From positions 1-14,192 of the forward strand of contig CAYFPB010000025.1 of the NCBI GenBank assembly GCA_964344895.1: DNA of 14,192 bases, given 5' to 3'. The number at the start of each line of letters is the position of its first letter. Position 1 is the stretch's first letter. Under the pieces are notes generated by a model. That model made no database searches. It saw only the letters and a program-made list of their open reading frames with translations, and had not been told where the DNA came from. Position numbers and translations under genes: made by a program. Positions 1-7,500 of the stretch are shown here, one piece after another. Origin of the DNA: UBA6164 sp964344895. GTDB lineage: Bacteria; Patescibacteriota; Gracilibacteria; BD1-5; UBA6164.

Positions 1-2
1 TT

Positions 3-125
3 TGTGTTTTTTTGTGTAAAATTTTCACGTTAGGAAGAAAAGAGCCATCTTTTTTTGACTTTTTTTCAAAAACAAAAAAATATCCCCTTTCTCTACTTAA
101 AATTTTCAGAAAAGCAATACATTAA
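3..125 (+). CDS. Possible C-terminal end of a rightward gene entering from the left edge (partial)
   Basis: One plus-strand frame is open from the window edge to a TAA at 123-125, giving about 40 lysine- and phenylalanine-rich residues with no recognisable motif. The stop lies inside the long palindrome at 108-157, a normal place for a gene end just before a terminator. The frame contains no TGA codon, so the recoding cannot be used to support it, and 40 open codons in such AT-rich DNA could occur by chance. A competing leftward ATG at 48-46 leads off the left edge. I cannot assign a family. Confidence 0.25.
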   Translation, partial: CVFLCKIFTLGRKEPSFFDFFSKTKKYPLSLLKIFRKAIH

Positions 126-157
126 CATATTATAATATGTTAATGTATTGCTTTTCT
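108..157. terminator. Perfect 50-nt palindrome (25-bp stem), likely bidirectional terminator
   Basis: Positions 108-132 are the exact reverse complement of 133-157 (AGAAAAGCAATAC... read inwards from each end) with no spacer, so the RNA from either strand folds into a 25-bp stem. Each outer end is AGAAAA or TTTTCT, giving a short U-run on both transcripts. It lies between the possible rightward gene end at 125 and the leftward glycosyltransferase end at 185, as expected for a terminator between convergent genes. Confidence 0.55.
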
Positions 158-163
158 TACTTT

Positions 164-196
164 AAAAGACTGTATTACAATGTACTACAGTCTTTT
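164..196 (-). terminator. Rho-independent terminator of the GT4 gene
   Basis: AAAAGACTGTA at 164-174 pairs perfectly with TACAGTCTTTT at 186-196 around an 11-nt loop. Read leftward, the hairpin overlaps the stop codon of the glycosyltransferase (187-185) and ends in TTTT. Confidence 0.6.
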
Positions 197-1288
197 TTCT
201 ATAAAACTTAATAAATTTTTCTCAAATACTTTTTTATCAAAATTCATAGCATGTTTTCTAATAGCTTTATAATCAAACACTTTCCCTTCAAAATCCTCTA
301 TAGTTTTATTTAGACTATCTATACTTTGTTCTTCAAAAAATACTCATGTTGTTCAAGGGATTACAGTTTCTAATGCTCATCATTTTTTGTATGCTATTAC
401 AGGGGTTCAACAGGACATTGCCTCAACTGGGACAAGTCAGAAGTCCTCTTCTGGTGGAAATATAAAAGCTTTTGCATTGGTATATAAGTCTTTTGTTTCT
501 TCTCTTGAAATATTTAGTTTCCATTCAATATTTGATTTTGATTTATTTTTTAATTCTTTATACAGTTTGTTATCAGTATTTGTTACTAGAATTATTTTTT
601 TCTTATTTTTATTAAAAGCATCAACTATTAAATCAAACTTTTTGTATGGAATACATCTTCATACATATAAATAGTAATCTTGTTTTTCACTAGAAAAATT
701 AAAGCTTTCTACATTTACACATGGATAAATTACCTCTGATTCCCTGTTGTAATATTTTTTTATTCTATTTGCTGTATTCTTTGAATTTGCTATAAAATAA
801 TCAGGCCTCTGAGCTGCACAAAAATCCCATTTTCTTAGATTGTGAACTATTTTTGGCATAAGCCATTTTCAAACCTTATTAAAAATTCAAAATTCCATAT
901 AACTTAAATACTCGTGATAATGTGACCAAAAATATCTAGTAGGAGTATGACAATAACATATTTGCAAAGCTTCAGGTTTAGTAATTACCCCTTTACTCTC
1001 AGCACTAGTGCTAGTTATAACTATATCATATTCACTTAAATCAAAACTTTCAAAAGCATAAGGTCTTAGAGTTAAAGCAAGTTTATGTGATTTATTTAAA
1101 AAAGGAATATTTTGAATAAAACTTGTAGTTATCTTCCTTCCTTTAAACACAGGATTTTTATCCTGAAAAAATACAGAGCTAAAAACATCAGCCTGAGGAA
1201 AAATCTCAAGCAATTGTTTTAACACAAGCTCAGCTCATCACCAATCTTTTATCCAATCACAAACTATTGCTACTTTTTTTCAATCCAT
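185..1288 (-). CDS. Glycosyltransferase family 4 (WbaZ-like mannosyltransferase type)
   Basis: A 367-aa GT-B fold glycosyltransferase that should transfer a sugar from a nucleotide donor to a growing surface glycan at the cytoplasmic face of the membrane. Read with UGA = Gly, the N-terminus is MDGKKVAIVCDWIKDWGGAE, with the GGAE loop typical of GT4. The middle carries CYCHTPTRYFW and later FIANSKNTANRIKKYY, strong marks of the WbaZ-like subgroup. The donor-binding EX7E pair is E281 and E289 in EDFGLVPVEAMSCGTPVIA. The start is an ATG at 1288-1286; the stop is TAG, inside a terminator hairpin. The ordinary code would split it into several pieces at TGA codons, all at expected glycines. It diverges from a GT26 gene, so both probably build one surface polysaccharide. 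The exact sugar and linkage cannot be told. Confidence 0.93.
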
Positions 1289-1308
1289 TATTTTATTTTT
1301 TATAAATT

Positions 1309-1333
1309 ATTTTTCATAACAGTTATGAAAAAT
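1309..1333. promoter_or_regulatory. Operator-like palindrome between divergent glycosyltransferase genes
   Basis: ATTTTTCATAAC at 1309-1320 and GTTATGAAAAAT at 1322-1333 form a perfect 12-bp inverted repeat around a single A. It lies in the 109-bp gap between the leftward GT4 start (1288) and the rightward GT26 start (1398). A one-base centre disfavours an RNA hairpin acting as terminator and suits a dimeric repressor site. No regulator gene is next to it. Confidence 0.4.
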
Positions 1334-1340
1334 TAAAACT

Positions 1341-1366
1341 TTGCATTTTTAAAATTATTTTATAAT
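1341..1366 (+). promoter_or_regulatory. Candidate promoter of the GT26 gene
   Basis: A perfect TATAAT lies at 1361-1366, 31 nt before the ATG at 1398. The best -35 match is TTGCAT at 1341-1346, but the 14-nt spacer is short, so the -35 assignment is weak. Confidence 0.4.
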
Positions 1367-1397
1367 ATAAGCTATATATTATATCTCACTTAAAATT

Positions 1398-2219
1398 ATG
1401 CAAATTTTTTGAATAAAATTAAATAAATTAACATACAATTCATTTCTAGGAAACTTGATAAAACTAGAAAAACAAACCATAGTTTTTACACCAAACCCTG
1501 AAATACTTTTAAAGACAAAAACAGATAAAGAATTTTGAGAATTATTAGACAAAGCTAATTACCTAACTCCAGATGGAATATGATTATACATTGCTTTTCA
1601 AATATTAGATAATAAATTTTGAGCACTCATAAATACACTACTGTTACCCTACTACTTCTTTAATCTATTTTTTAGAAGAAAATATTTGTATAAAAAATAT
1701 GGTGATAGAATATGTGGAAGTGACCTGACAAAAGATATAGTCTTAAAGTCAGAAGAAAACTGAATCAAAGTTACTATTATTGATCTATACAACCCAACTG
1801 ATCTAAAAAAAGTAGAATCTCAAAAAGTATTCCCTGAACTAATAAAACAAAAATTCCCAAAACTAGAGTTTGATTATTTCATTTATGAAGCATCTAAAAA
1901 ACAAGAGATTATTGAGAATATTAAAAATTCAAAATCAAGTATACTATTCTCTACTCTATGAATGAAATCTCAAGAAGAATCTGTAATAGAAGTAATGGAA
2001 ACATGCCCTAATATAAAACTATGACTAGGAATTTGATCAAGTTTTGACTATTTCATTTGATTCCAAAAAAGAGCACCTAAAGCCCTTAGATCTATATGAC
2101 TTGAATGGCTTTATAGACTAATAACTTGACCTAGAAAAATAGACAGATTAAAAAGACTTTATAATGCAATTATAGTGTTTGTTTGGGAAGTATTGAAAGA
2201 AAAAAAAAAGAAAAACTAA
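1398..2219 (+). CDS. WecG/TagA/CpsF family glycosyltransferase (GT26)
   Basis: A 273-aa GT26 enzyme. The family transfers N-acetylmannosamine-type or related sugars from UDP donors to lipid-linked acceptors at the membrane during wall or surface polymer synthesis. Landmarks: TPNPEILL near residue 35, ANYLTPDGIGL with the candidate catalytic Asp at residue 59 (the family's NPDG motif), GSDL near residue 105, STLGMKSQEE (family consensus GxGxPxQE-like), and the C-terminal signature GIGSSFDYFIGFQKRAP followed by GLEWLYRL. Many of the glycines are TGA. The tail is lysine-rich, as in membrane-associated TagA enzymes. It starts at ATG 1398 with no Shine-Dalgarno, and its TAA overlaps the TAG of the convergent gene by 4 bp. 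The divergent GT4 is a likely partner. The sugar is unknown. Confidence 0.93.
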
Positions 2220-2243
2220 AAGATATCCTTTAGTTTTTCTTTT
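2206..2243. terminator. Bidirectional terminator between convergent genes
   Basis: AAAAGAAAAACTAAA (2206-2220) pairs with TTTAGTTTTTCTTTT (2229-2243), a 15-bp stem with an 8-nt loop, A-rich on one side and T-rich on the other, so it can act on both strands. It contains the overlapping stop codons of the GT26 gene and of the leftward 178-aa gene. Confidence 0.65.
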
Positions 2244-2752
2244 ACTTCCTGGACTTCTGAAACTCTTTGTAAATATTTTATAGGAGTTGATATTAGCTCA
2301 ACAAATTCATCATAATCACTTCAAAATGGTCTTCTGGGGGATACAACCATATAATATTTTCAATTATAATCAAACTCTCAATCATATTTTGATCTTTCAA
2401 ATCAATCTTTATCTCACTCTATAGCTTCTAAACTTTCAAATATTTTTTTATCCTTTCCTCTTTCTTCTTCTGTTTTATAAACCATTAAAAAAGTAGCAAT
2501 TTTCATATTTATTACCATTTTTAAATCATCAGAATACTCTATTTTATATTGTTCACTTTCTAAGTATTCTTCAAAAGGCCTTCTTCATTCTCACTCAATA
2601 GCTTCTACTGTACGAGAAATACTTAACAACATAGAGCTTCACATTTTTTGACAATCCTTAAAAAGTATTCAAAAAGCCTCTAACTCTCATCATTTATCTA
2701 AATCAGGATTATCATATAATTTATCTAATTCAATATCATTTATTGTTATCAT
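2216..2752 (-). CDS. Conserved-looking hypothetical protein, 178 aa
   Basis: I do not recognise this protein. It starts MITINDIELDKLYDNPDLDK at ATG 2752-2750 and ends with TAG at 2218-2216, overlapping the convergent GT26 stop. It is soluble, strongly charged (rich in Glu, Asp and Lys) and predicted mostly helical, with no signal peptide or membrane segment. All its TGA codons translate sensibly as Gly, for example in EAIEGEGRRPFEEYLE and EAIEGDKDGFERSKYDGEFDYNGKYY; the two EAIEG segments (about 60 residues apart) could be an internal duplication. It lies 9 bp downstream of the kinase-like gene, so the two are probably one transcript and may work together. There is no Shine-Dalgarno. Confidence 0.8.
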
Positions 2753-2761
2753 AATTTATAA

Positions 2762-4066
2762 TTAATTATTAAAAGAAGAAGCATCAAAATCTATTAAAAA
2801 TAGATTTCATTTTTTATCTATCATAATATTTCAACTATGTCTATCCTCATGTACAATTCAACTTTTTTTCAAAGCTTCTACTGCTTTATTATATCACTCT
2901 AGTTTTTCTGGAAAAAATTTTTCTAAACTTTCCTCAATATCCATAATCATACTATCTAACTCCCCCTTATTTACTCAGTATTTTTTTTCAAGTAAAAGTT
3001 TTACTTCATAATCAGTCATTCAATCTAATTTTTCATTTTTAAATCAAGGTAATCCTTTATAGTAATCTTTGTACCAATATGTTGTTAAACTATTTCAATC
3101 TATTTTATCCATAACTAAAAGTAAATTATTAGACTCAATTTCTTTTCTAATTTTGGGAATATTTATCCATTCAGGAATATCTCAGTTTTCTTTTAAGATT
3201 TTTACCTTATTATAAAATCTTTCATGTTTTTTAATTTCTCATAACAATATTGGATATACTTCAGAATTTATAGGGATTTTTCATACAAAATCTAATCTTT
3301 GATTAGCTAAAACTAGTCATTTAGTTCATTCTCACATCAACCTTACTTCATCTGTTGGTTCAAATACATCTTGATAATTCTCTAAATTTGGATGTCTATC
3401 ATATAATCTTTGAGTTTCTACTCATCATACTATATCTAAATCAGAACTAGTTTCAGTAGTTTTTTCTCATTCTTCATTATTTCAATCATTTTTATCTACA
3501 ATTTTCAAACCTTTAGTAATTTTTCATATAGGTCATGTTATTGTAGCTCAAATTGCTAATCATCATTCATAAGGTTTATTAAAAGTATCCAGTATTGCTC
3601 AAAAAGATTCAATAAAATCATTTATTATCTCTTTGATTACTTCTATATCTGTTATTTTATTTAACAATTCTACCAATTCATCAATTCATTTTTCTAGTAA
3701 CTCTTCAACTAATTCAATATTTTCTACTATTAATCAATCAACCAGTCATTTTTTAAATTTATTTAGTTCAGTATTTAATTCTAAATTTTCATTTACACCA
3801 ATATTTAAATACAACAAATCTCTTATCTTCTCTGTTTTACTCTCTTTTTCTAAGTTAGGATTATTCAAATTATCAAAAGCTTCTTCAATTTCTGATTCTA
3901 TTAATATCTCATTATTACTTTTATTTTCCTCTAACTCTATCTGCTGTATTTCATGTATTCTATCATAACTAGCTTCTATATGACTTGTATCAATATCTTT
4001 CAAACTATCAGTTCTTTTAAAACTAGGAACTTCTCATGAATTTCAATTAGTTTCAAAGTTAGACAT
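2762..4066 (-). CDS. Protein-kinase-fold protein with long charged N-terminal region
   Basis: A 434-aa protein. Residues 1-180 are acidic and helical with no known domain; around 180-200 is a Gly-rich hydrophobic stretch (GGLAIGATITGPIGKI). From about 240 a kinase fold is visible: Gly-rich loop GEGTKG (245-250), candidate ATP-binding Lys263 in DFVGKIP, candidate helix-C Glu277 in LLGEIKKHE, hinge LLLVMDKIDG, catalytic loop VHEDRHSGNIMID (His406, Asp408, Asn413) and IDFD (426-428) in place of DFG. It ends six residues later, so there is no activation segment or substrate-binding lobe; this suits the short Bud32/RIO/aminoglycoside-kinase-like group better than a full Ser/Thr kinase. Substrate unknown. 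The start is ATG 4066-4064 behind a good promoter; it leads a two-gene operon. Confidence 0.85.
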
Positions 4067-4106
4067 AAAAAATATATATAAAAATAAGTCATATAATATT
4101 AGTTAT

Positions 4107-4135
4107 ATTATACAATACTTCTACTTTTTTTGCAA
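4107..4135 (-). promoter_or_regulatory. Promoter of the kinase-like operon
   Basis: Read leftward: TTGCAA (4135-4130), a 17-nt spacer and a perfect TATAAT (4112-4107), about 40 nt before the ATG at 4066. It lies back to back with the aromatic-operon promoter at 4143-4170. Confidence 0.6.
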
Positions 4136-4142
4136 ATTAAAT

Positions 4143-4170
4143 TTGACAAAACCAATTTAATCAATATATC
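4143..4170 (+). promoter_or_regulatory. Promoter of the aromatic amino acid operon
   Basis: A perfect -35 box TTGACA (4143-4148), a 16-nt spacer and TATATC (4165-4170). Transcription would start near 4177, just upstream of the leader reading frame, so the leader and attenuator are on the transcript. Confidence 0.55.
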
Positions 4171-4188
4171 TAGGCTTATATTTTAATT

Positions 4189-4281
4189 ATGTTTTTTATA
4201 AAAATGAAAAGACTAATCCAAAATACATTTTTCTATTTTTACTTTTTCTTTCAAAGTTTGAAGGATGTTTTTTGGTGTTAA
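4189..4281 (+). CDS. Phe/Tyr-rich leader peptide of the aro operon attenuator
   Basis: A 30-codon frame (ATG 4189, in-frame alternative ATG 4204, stop TAA 4279-4281). From 4204 it reads MKRLIQNTFFYFYFFFQSLK and then DVFWC. Codons 4228-4251 are eight aromatic residues in a row, six Phe and two Tyr, using both codons of each. The peptide itself probably has no function; by analogy with PheL and TrpL, its translation would sense charged tRNA-Phe and tRNA-Tyr. Its stop codon is 13 nt past the segment TTTGAAGGAT (4257-4266), so a ribosome that finishes the peptide covers that segment. The frame has no TGA codon and no Shine-Dalgarno, like its neighbours. T-rich DNA favours TTT codons by chance, but the interleaved TAC, TAT and TTC codons and the downstream structures argue for function. 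Confidence 0.75.
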   Translation: MFFIKMKRLIQNTFFYFYFFFQSLKDVFWC

Positions 4282-4340
4282 ATAATAAAATAATTTAAAA
4301 CTAACAAAAATCCTTCAAATGTATTTGAAGGATTTTTTTA
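4247..4340 (+). promoter_or_regulatory. Transcription attenuator with competing antiterminator and terminator
   Basis: Three segments compete. Segment 2 is TTTGAAGGAT-G-TTTTT (4257-4272); segment 3 is AAAAATCCTTCAAA (4306-4319); segment 4 is TTTGAAGGATTTTT (4324-4337). Segments 2 and 4 are the same sequence apart from one inserted G, so segment 3 can pair with 2 (antiterminator, loop about 33 nt) or 4 (terminator). Segment 2 can also pair upstream with 4247-4253 (TCTTTCA), a 1:2 hairpin that overlaps the last aromatic codons. A ribosome stalled on the early aromatic codons leaves segment 2 free; one at the stop masks it. The geometry matches the classical amino acid attenuator; no binding protein or riboswitch is needed. 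Confidence 0.75.
4306..4340 (+). terminator. Attenuator terminator hairpin upstream of aroF
   Basis: AAAAATCCTTCAA pairs with TTGAAGGATTTTT around a short loop (ATGTAT) and runs into a T-tract (4332-4339), followed by a second T-run to 4347. It lies about 40 nt before the aroF start, with no gene end between promoter and hairpin except the leader peptide, so it is conditional. Confidence 0.75.
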
Positions 4341-4378
4341 TTTTTTTAACTTTACTTTAATTACTAATATAATATATT

Positions 4379-5446
4379 ATGAATACAATAACAGATAATA
4401 TTAACATAAACAATATGAAAAAAGTGATTTCACCTAAAGAACTAATAGGTTGATTAGAACTAGATATAGCCACAGCTGAAAAAATAAGAATGTGGAGGAA
4501 TGTAACAGCTGACATTATACATAAACAAGATAATAGAGTTTTAACAGTTGTATGACCTTGTTCAATACATGATACAAAACAAGCTCTTGATTATGCAAAA
4601 AAATTGAAAGAAATAGAAGATAAGTTCCCTAACTTATTCATAGTAATGAGAACATACTTTGAAAAACCTCGTACTACAATTGGTTGGAAAGGTTTAATTA
4701 ATGATCCTCACCTAAATTGAAGCTTTGATATAGAAGAGTGATTAAAAAAAGCAAGAGAATTACTTTTAGAAATAAGTAAAATGTGATTACCAGTTTCAAC
4801 AGAATTTTTAGACCCTATAAGCCCCCAATACATATGAGACTTAATAACTTGGGGAGCTATCTGAGCAAGAACAACTGAAAGTCAAATTCATAGAGAACTA
4901 GCTTCATGATTATCAGCTGCTGTCTGATTTAAAAATGGTACAGATTGAACTGTACAAATAGCTGTTGATGCTATATGATCAGCTTCTAAAGCACATAATT
5001 TTTTATGAGTATGAAAAGACTGATGTACAGAATTAGTTGAAACATCATGAAACCCAAATACTCATATCATTCTTAGATGAGGTAATTCTTGACCTAATTA
5101 TAATTCTGAAAATGTTGCAGATGTAAGTGAAAAATTAGAAAAAGCAGGAATAAATACCTGAATAATGATTGATGCATCTCATGCTAATAGTAACAAAGAT
5201 CATAACAGACAAATGCTTGTCATAGAAGATGTAGCAAAACAAATAAAATCATGAAACAAAGATATTACAGGAATAATGATTGAAAGTCATATTAATGCCT
5301 GAAGCCAAGCTTTTACAGCATGAGTTGATGATCCAAGTATACTAGAATACTGAGTAAGTATTACAGATAAATGTGTAGATTTTGAAACAACTGAAGAAAT
5401 GCTAGAAATACTTGATAAAGCAGCTTGAGATAGAAAAAATATATAA
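4379..5446 (+). CDS. aroF: 3-deoxy-7-phosphoheptulonate (DAHP) synthase, class I (AroF/G/H type)
   Basis: This enzyme condenses phosphoenolpyruvate with erythrose 4-phosphate to DAHP, the first committed step of the shikimate pathway, in the cytoplasm. The protein has 355 aa, close to the usual 350. Signature runs: VVGPCSIHD (Cys61, matching the metal-ligand Cys of the E. coli enzyme), MRTYFEKPRTTIGWKGLIND, STEFLDPISPQY, GAIGARTTESQIHRELASGL, GFKNGTDGT, HIILRGGNSGPNY, MIDASHANSNKDHNRQ, IMIESHINAGSQ and YGVSITDKC. Many glycines in these runs are TGA, the clearest proof of the recoding here. The start is ATG 4379; an in-frame ATG at 4415 would also leave the catalytic part intact. It is the first gene after the attenuator and 23 bp ahead of tyrA. 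Allosteric control by Phe or Tyr cannot be judged from sequence. Confidence 0.97.
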
Positions 5447-5469
5447 AATTTACTTAAATGCTATAAAAA

Positions 5470-6522
5470 ATGAAAATAAATATAACAATAATCTGAGCTA
5501 CAAGAGGTTTTTGAGAATGGCTTGCTAAATTTTTGACTAAAAAATTCTCTCAAAATATTGATTTAACAATTACTTGAAGAAATAAAGTTGAATGAGAAAA
5601 AGTAGCAAAAAAAATAGGGGCTAAGTTTACCACTGATAATATAGAAGCAGTAAAAAATGCTGATATAACTATTTTTTCTACACCAATATCAGTTATAGAA
5701 AACAGTATTAAAGAAATAGCTCCTCATCTTAAACCTTGAAGCTTGGTAAGTGATGTATGCTCAATAAAAAAATTCCCAAGTAAAGCATTAGAAAAATATT
5801 CTCCAGAGTGAGTTTTAGTACTCCCTACTCACCCAATGTTTTGACCATCCACATGAAGCATAGCATGACAAATCTTTGTATTAACACCTATAAAGGAAGA
5901 AAATAAAAATGATTCTAGATATATATTTCTAAAAGATTTTTTAGATAAATCTTGATCAACAGTAATAGAATCAAATCCTGTAGAACACGATAAAATGATG
6001 GCTGTGGTACAATGATTAACTCACTTTGATATGTTTGTATTATGAGAAACAATAAAAAGACTTTGAATAGATGTTGAAAGGTCTCTTGATTTTGTTTCCC
6101 CTATATACAAAATAATGCTTTCTAGTGTATGAAGATACCTACATCAACATCCAAAACTACACTGAGATATACAAATGTTTAATGATGAAGTATTAACTGT
6201 CCATAAAGTCTTTATGGAAACAATAAATGATTTTAATAAATTTGTAATAGAAAAAGATGAAGATAGTTTTATAAATACCATACTTGAAACAAGTAAATAC
6301 TTTTGAAACAATGCTCAAAAGTGACAAACCTATACAGATAAAATAATCTATATGCTTTCAAAACAAATAGAAATAATAGAAGAAAATATATGAAAAGAAA
6401 TAGAGCTTGAAAATATATATACAAAAGAAAAAATCAAAGTAGCACCATCTTGATATCATAATGAGATTATTATGACTTCAGATTGAAATCAATATGATAT
6501 CAATAAATGGCAAGTAAATTAA
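5470..6522 (+). CDS. tyrA: Prephenate dehydrogenase
   Basis: Oxidises and decarboxylates prephenate to 4-hydroxyphenylpyruvate with NAD(P)+, the tyrosine branch. The protein has 350 aa. The N-terminus MKINITIIGATRGFGEWLAK is a Rossmann fold whose GATRGFG loop resembles the GGTxGLG form of archaeal-type TyrA proteins rather than the usual GxGxxG. Next come FSTPISVIE, SLVSDVCSIKK and the catalytic THPMFGPSTGSIAGQ (His121), then the all-helical dimerisation half containing VEHDKMMAVVQGLTHF. After about residue 290 there is a C-terminal extension (ending YHNEIIMTSDGNQYDINKW) in the position where some homologues carry an ACT domain; I do not see a clear ACT fold. About twenty of its twenty-two glycine codons are TGA. 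It follows aroF by 23 bp and is followed by a repeat and pheA. Confidence 0.93.
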
Positions 6523-6539
6523 AAATAATTTAATTTTAT

Positions 6540-6634
6540 AATCCCCTATAATCCCCTTTATTAAAGGGGATGAAATACATTTTTAGAAATAATCTTTATT
6601 ATTCCCTCTTTAACAAAGGGGGTTATAGGGGATT
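6540..6634. repeat. Compound palindromic repeat between tyrA and pheA
   Basis: The outer arms AATCCCCTATAATCCCC (6540-6556) and GGGGGTTATAGGGGATT (6618-6634) are inverted copies with one mismatch. Inside are two smaller hairpins, ATCCCCTTTA/TAAAGGGGAT (6551-6571) and CCCTCTTT/AAAGGGGG (6604-6622). It fills most of the 135-bp tyrA-pheA gap. The C/G-rich runs stand out from the AT-rich surroundings and resemble REP-like elements found between and inside genes in many bacteria. It may act as an RNA processing or stability site in the operon; there is no T-run right after it, so I do not call it a terminator. Confidence 0.75.
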
Positions 6635-6657
6635 CCTAATTTAATAACAATATAAAC

Positions 6658-7470
6658 ATGAAAATATATTATCAAGGAAATCCTGGGAGCTACATGTGAA
6701 TGGCTTCAAAAGAAATTAAAAAAAATCTAAATATAGAAACAGAAGATATAGTATGATTACCAGAGTTTAATGATGTATGGGAAAACATATGAGTAAATGG
6801 AATATGAGTTCTTGCAATAGAAAACTCTTATATGTGAAGTATTCATCCAAATCTATACTGATTTTTGAAATATGATTATGAAATAATATGAGAATATTAT
6901 CTTGAAATAAAACACTGTATTTGTTCAAAAGAAACAGATATAAAAAATATCAAAAAAGTATATTCCCAAACACCAGCATTAGAACAATGTCATAATTACC
7001 TAAAAGAAAAACACATAAAAACAAGTTCATACTCAGATACTGCCCTAGCTGCTCAACATGTATCAGAAAGTGATGAATCATGAGTTGCAGCAATATGTTC
7101 AGAAGAAGCAGCTCATCTAAACTGATTAAATATACTTGATACAAATATAGCTGATCAAAAATGAAATACTACTAGATTTGCAATAATAGTACCAAAAGAC
7201 TCTGGTATTAAATACAACATAAAATCAAACAAAGTAAGTATTATATTTGAAGCTAGAAATATTCCTGCAAGCTTGTACAAATGCTTATGAGCATTTGCAA
7301 CAAACAATATAAACCTATCAAAAATAGAAAGCCTACCTAGCTATAAATGATCATTTTCATATTATTTCTGGTTAGAATTTGAATGAAATCTAAAAGATGA
7401 AAATGTTATAAAATCACTAGAAGAATTAAGCTTTTTTACAAATGAAGTTAGGATTTTGGGAGAGTATTAA
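6658..7470 (+). CDS. pheA: Prephenate dehydratase with ACT domain
   Basis: Converts prephenate to phenylpyruvate, the phenylalanine branch. The protein has 270 aa in two parts. The prephenate dehydratase domain (1 to about 180) begins MKIYYQGNPGSYMGMASKEI, has VLAIENSYMGSI (normally IENS..G) and the catalytic NTTRFAII (Thr172-Arg173-Phe174). The ACT domain (about 190-270) has IPASLYKCLGAFATNNINLSKIESLP; in most homologues this last motif is ESRP, which helps bind Phe, so the Arg-to-Leu change may alter feedback control. There is no chorismate mutase domain, so that step must be encoded elsewhere. Thirteen glycines are TGA and five are GGN. It is the last gene of the operon, 135 bp after tyrA across a repeat, and runs straight into a terminator. 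Confidence 0.95.
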
Positions 7471-7500
7471 AAAAATGACTTTTTAAAAAGTCATTTTTTT
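7469..7500. terminator. Bidirectional terminator between pheA and the lipase operon
   Basis: A near-continuous palindrome: 7469-7484 (AAAAAAATGACTTTTT) is the reverse complement of 7485-7500. A-rich and T-rich flanks serve both strands. It includes the last bases of pheA and the stop of the leftward gene at 7501-7499. Confidence 0.7.

Noticed and set aside
387..674. Rightward 95-aa frame
   Set aside because: Antisense to the well-supported GT4 gene, with Ser/Phe-rich composition typical of a shadow frame.
659..1225. Two separate leftward proteins (659-859 and 887-1225)
   Set aside because: They are fragments of the single GT4 gene cut at TGA codons; with UGA = Gly the frame is continuous from 1288 to 185.
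3633..3968. Rightward 111-aa Ser/Asn-rich frame
   Set aside because: Antisense shadow of the charged N-terminal region of the kinase-like gene.
6950..7144. Leftward 64-aa Leu-rich frame
   Set aside because: Antisense to pheA, which has clear prephenate dehydratase motifs.
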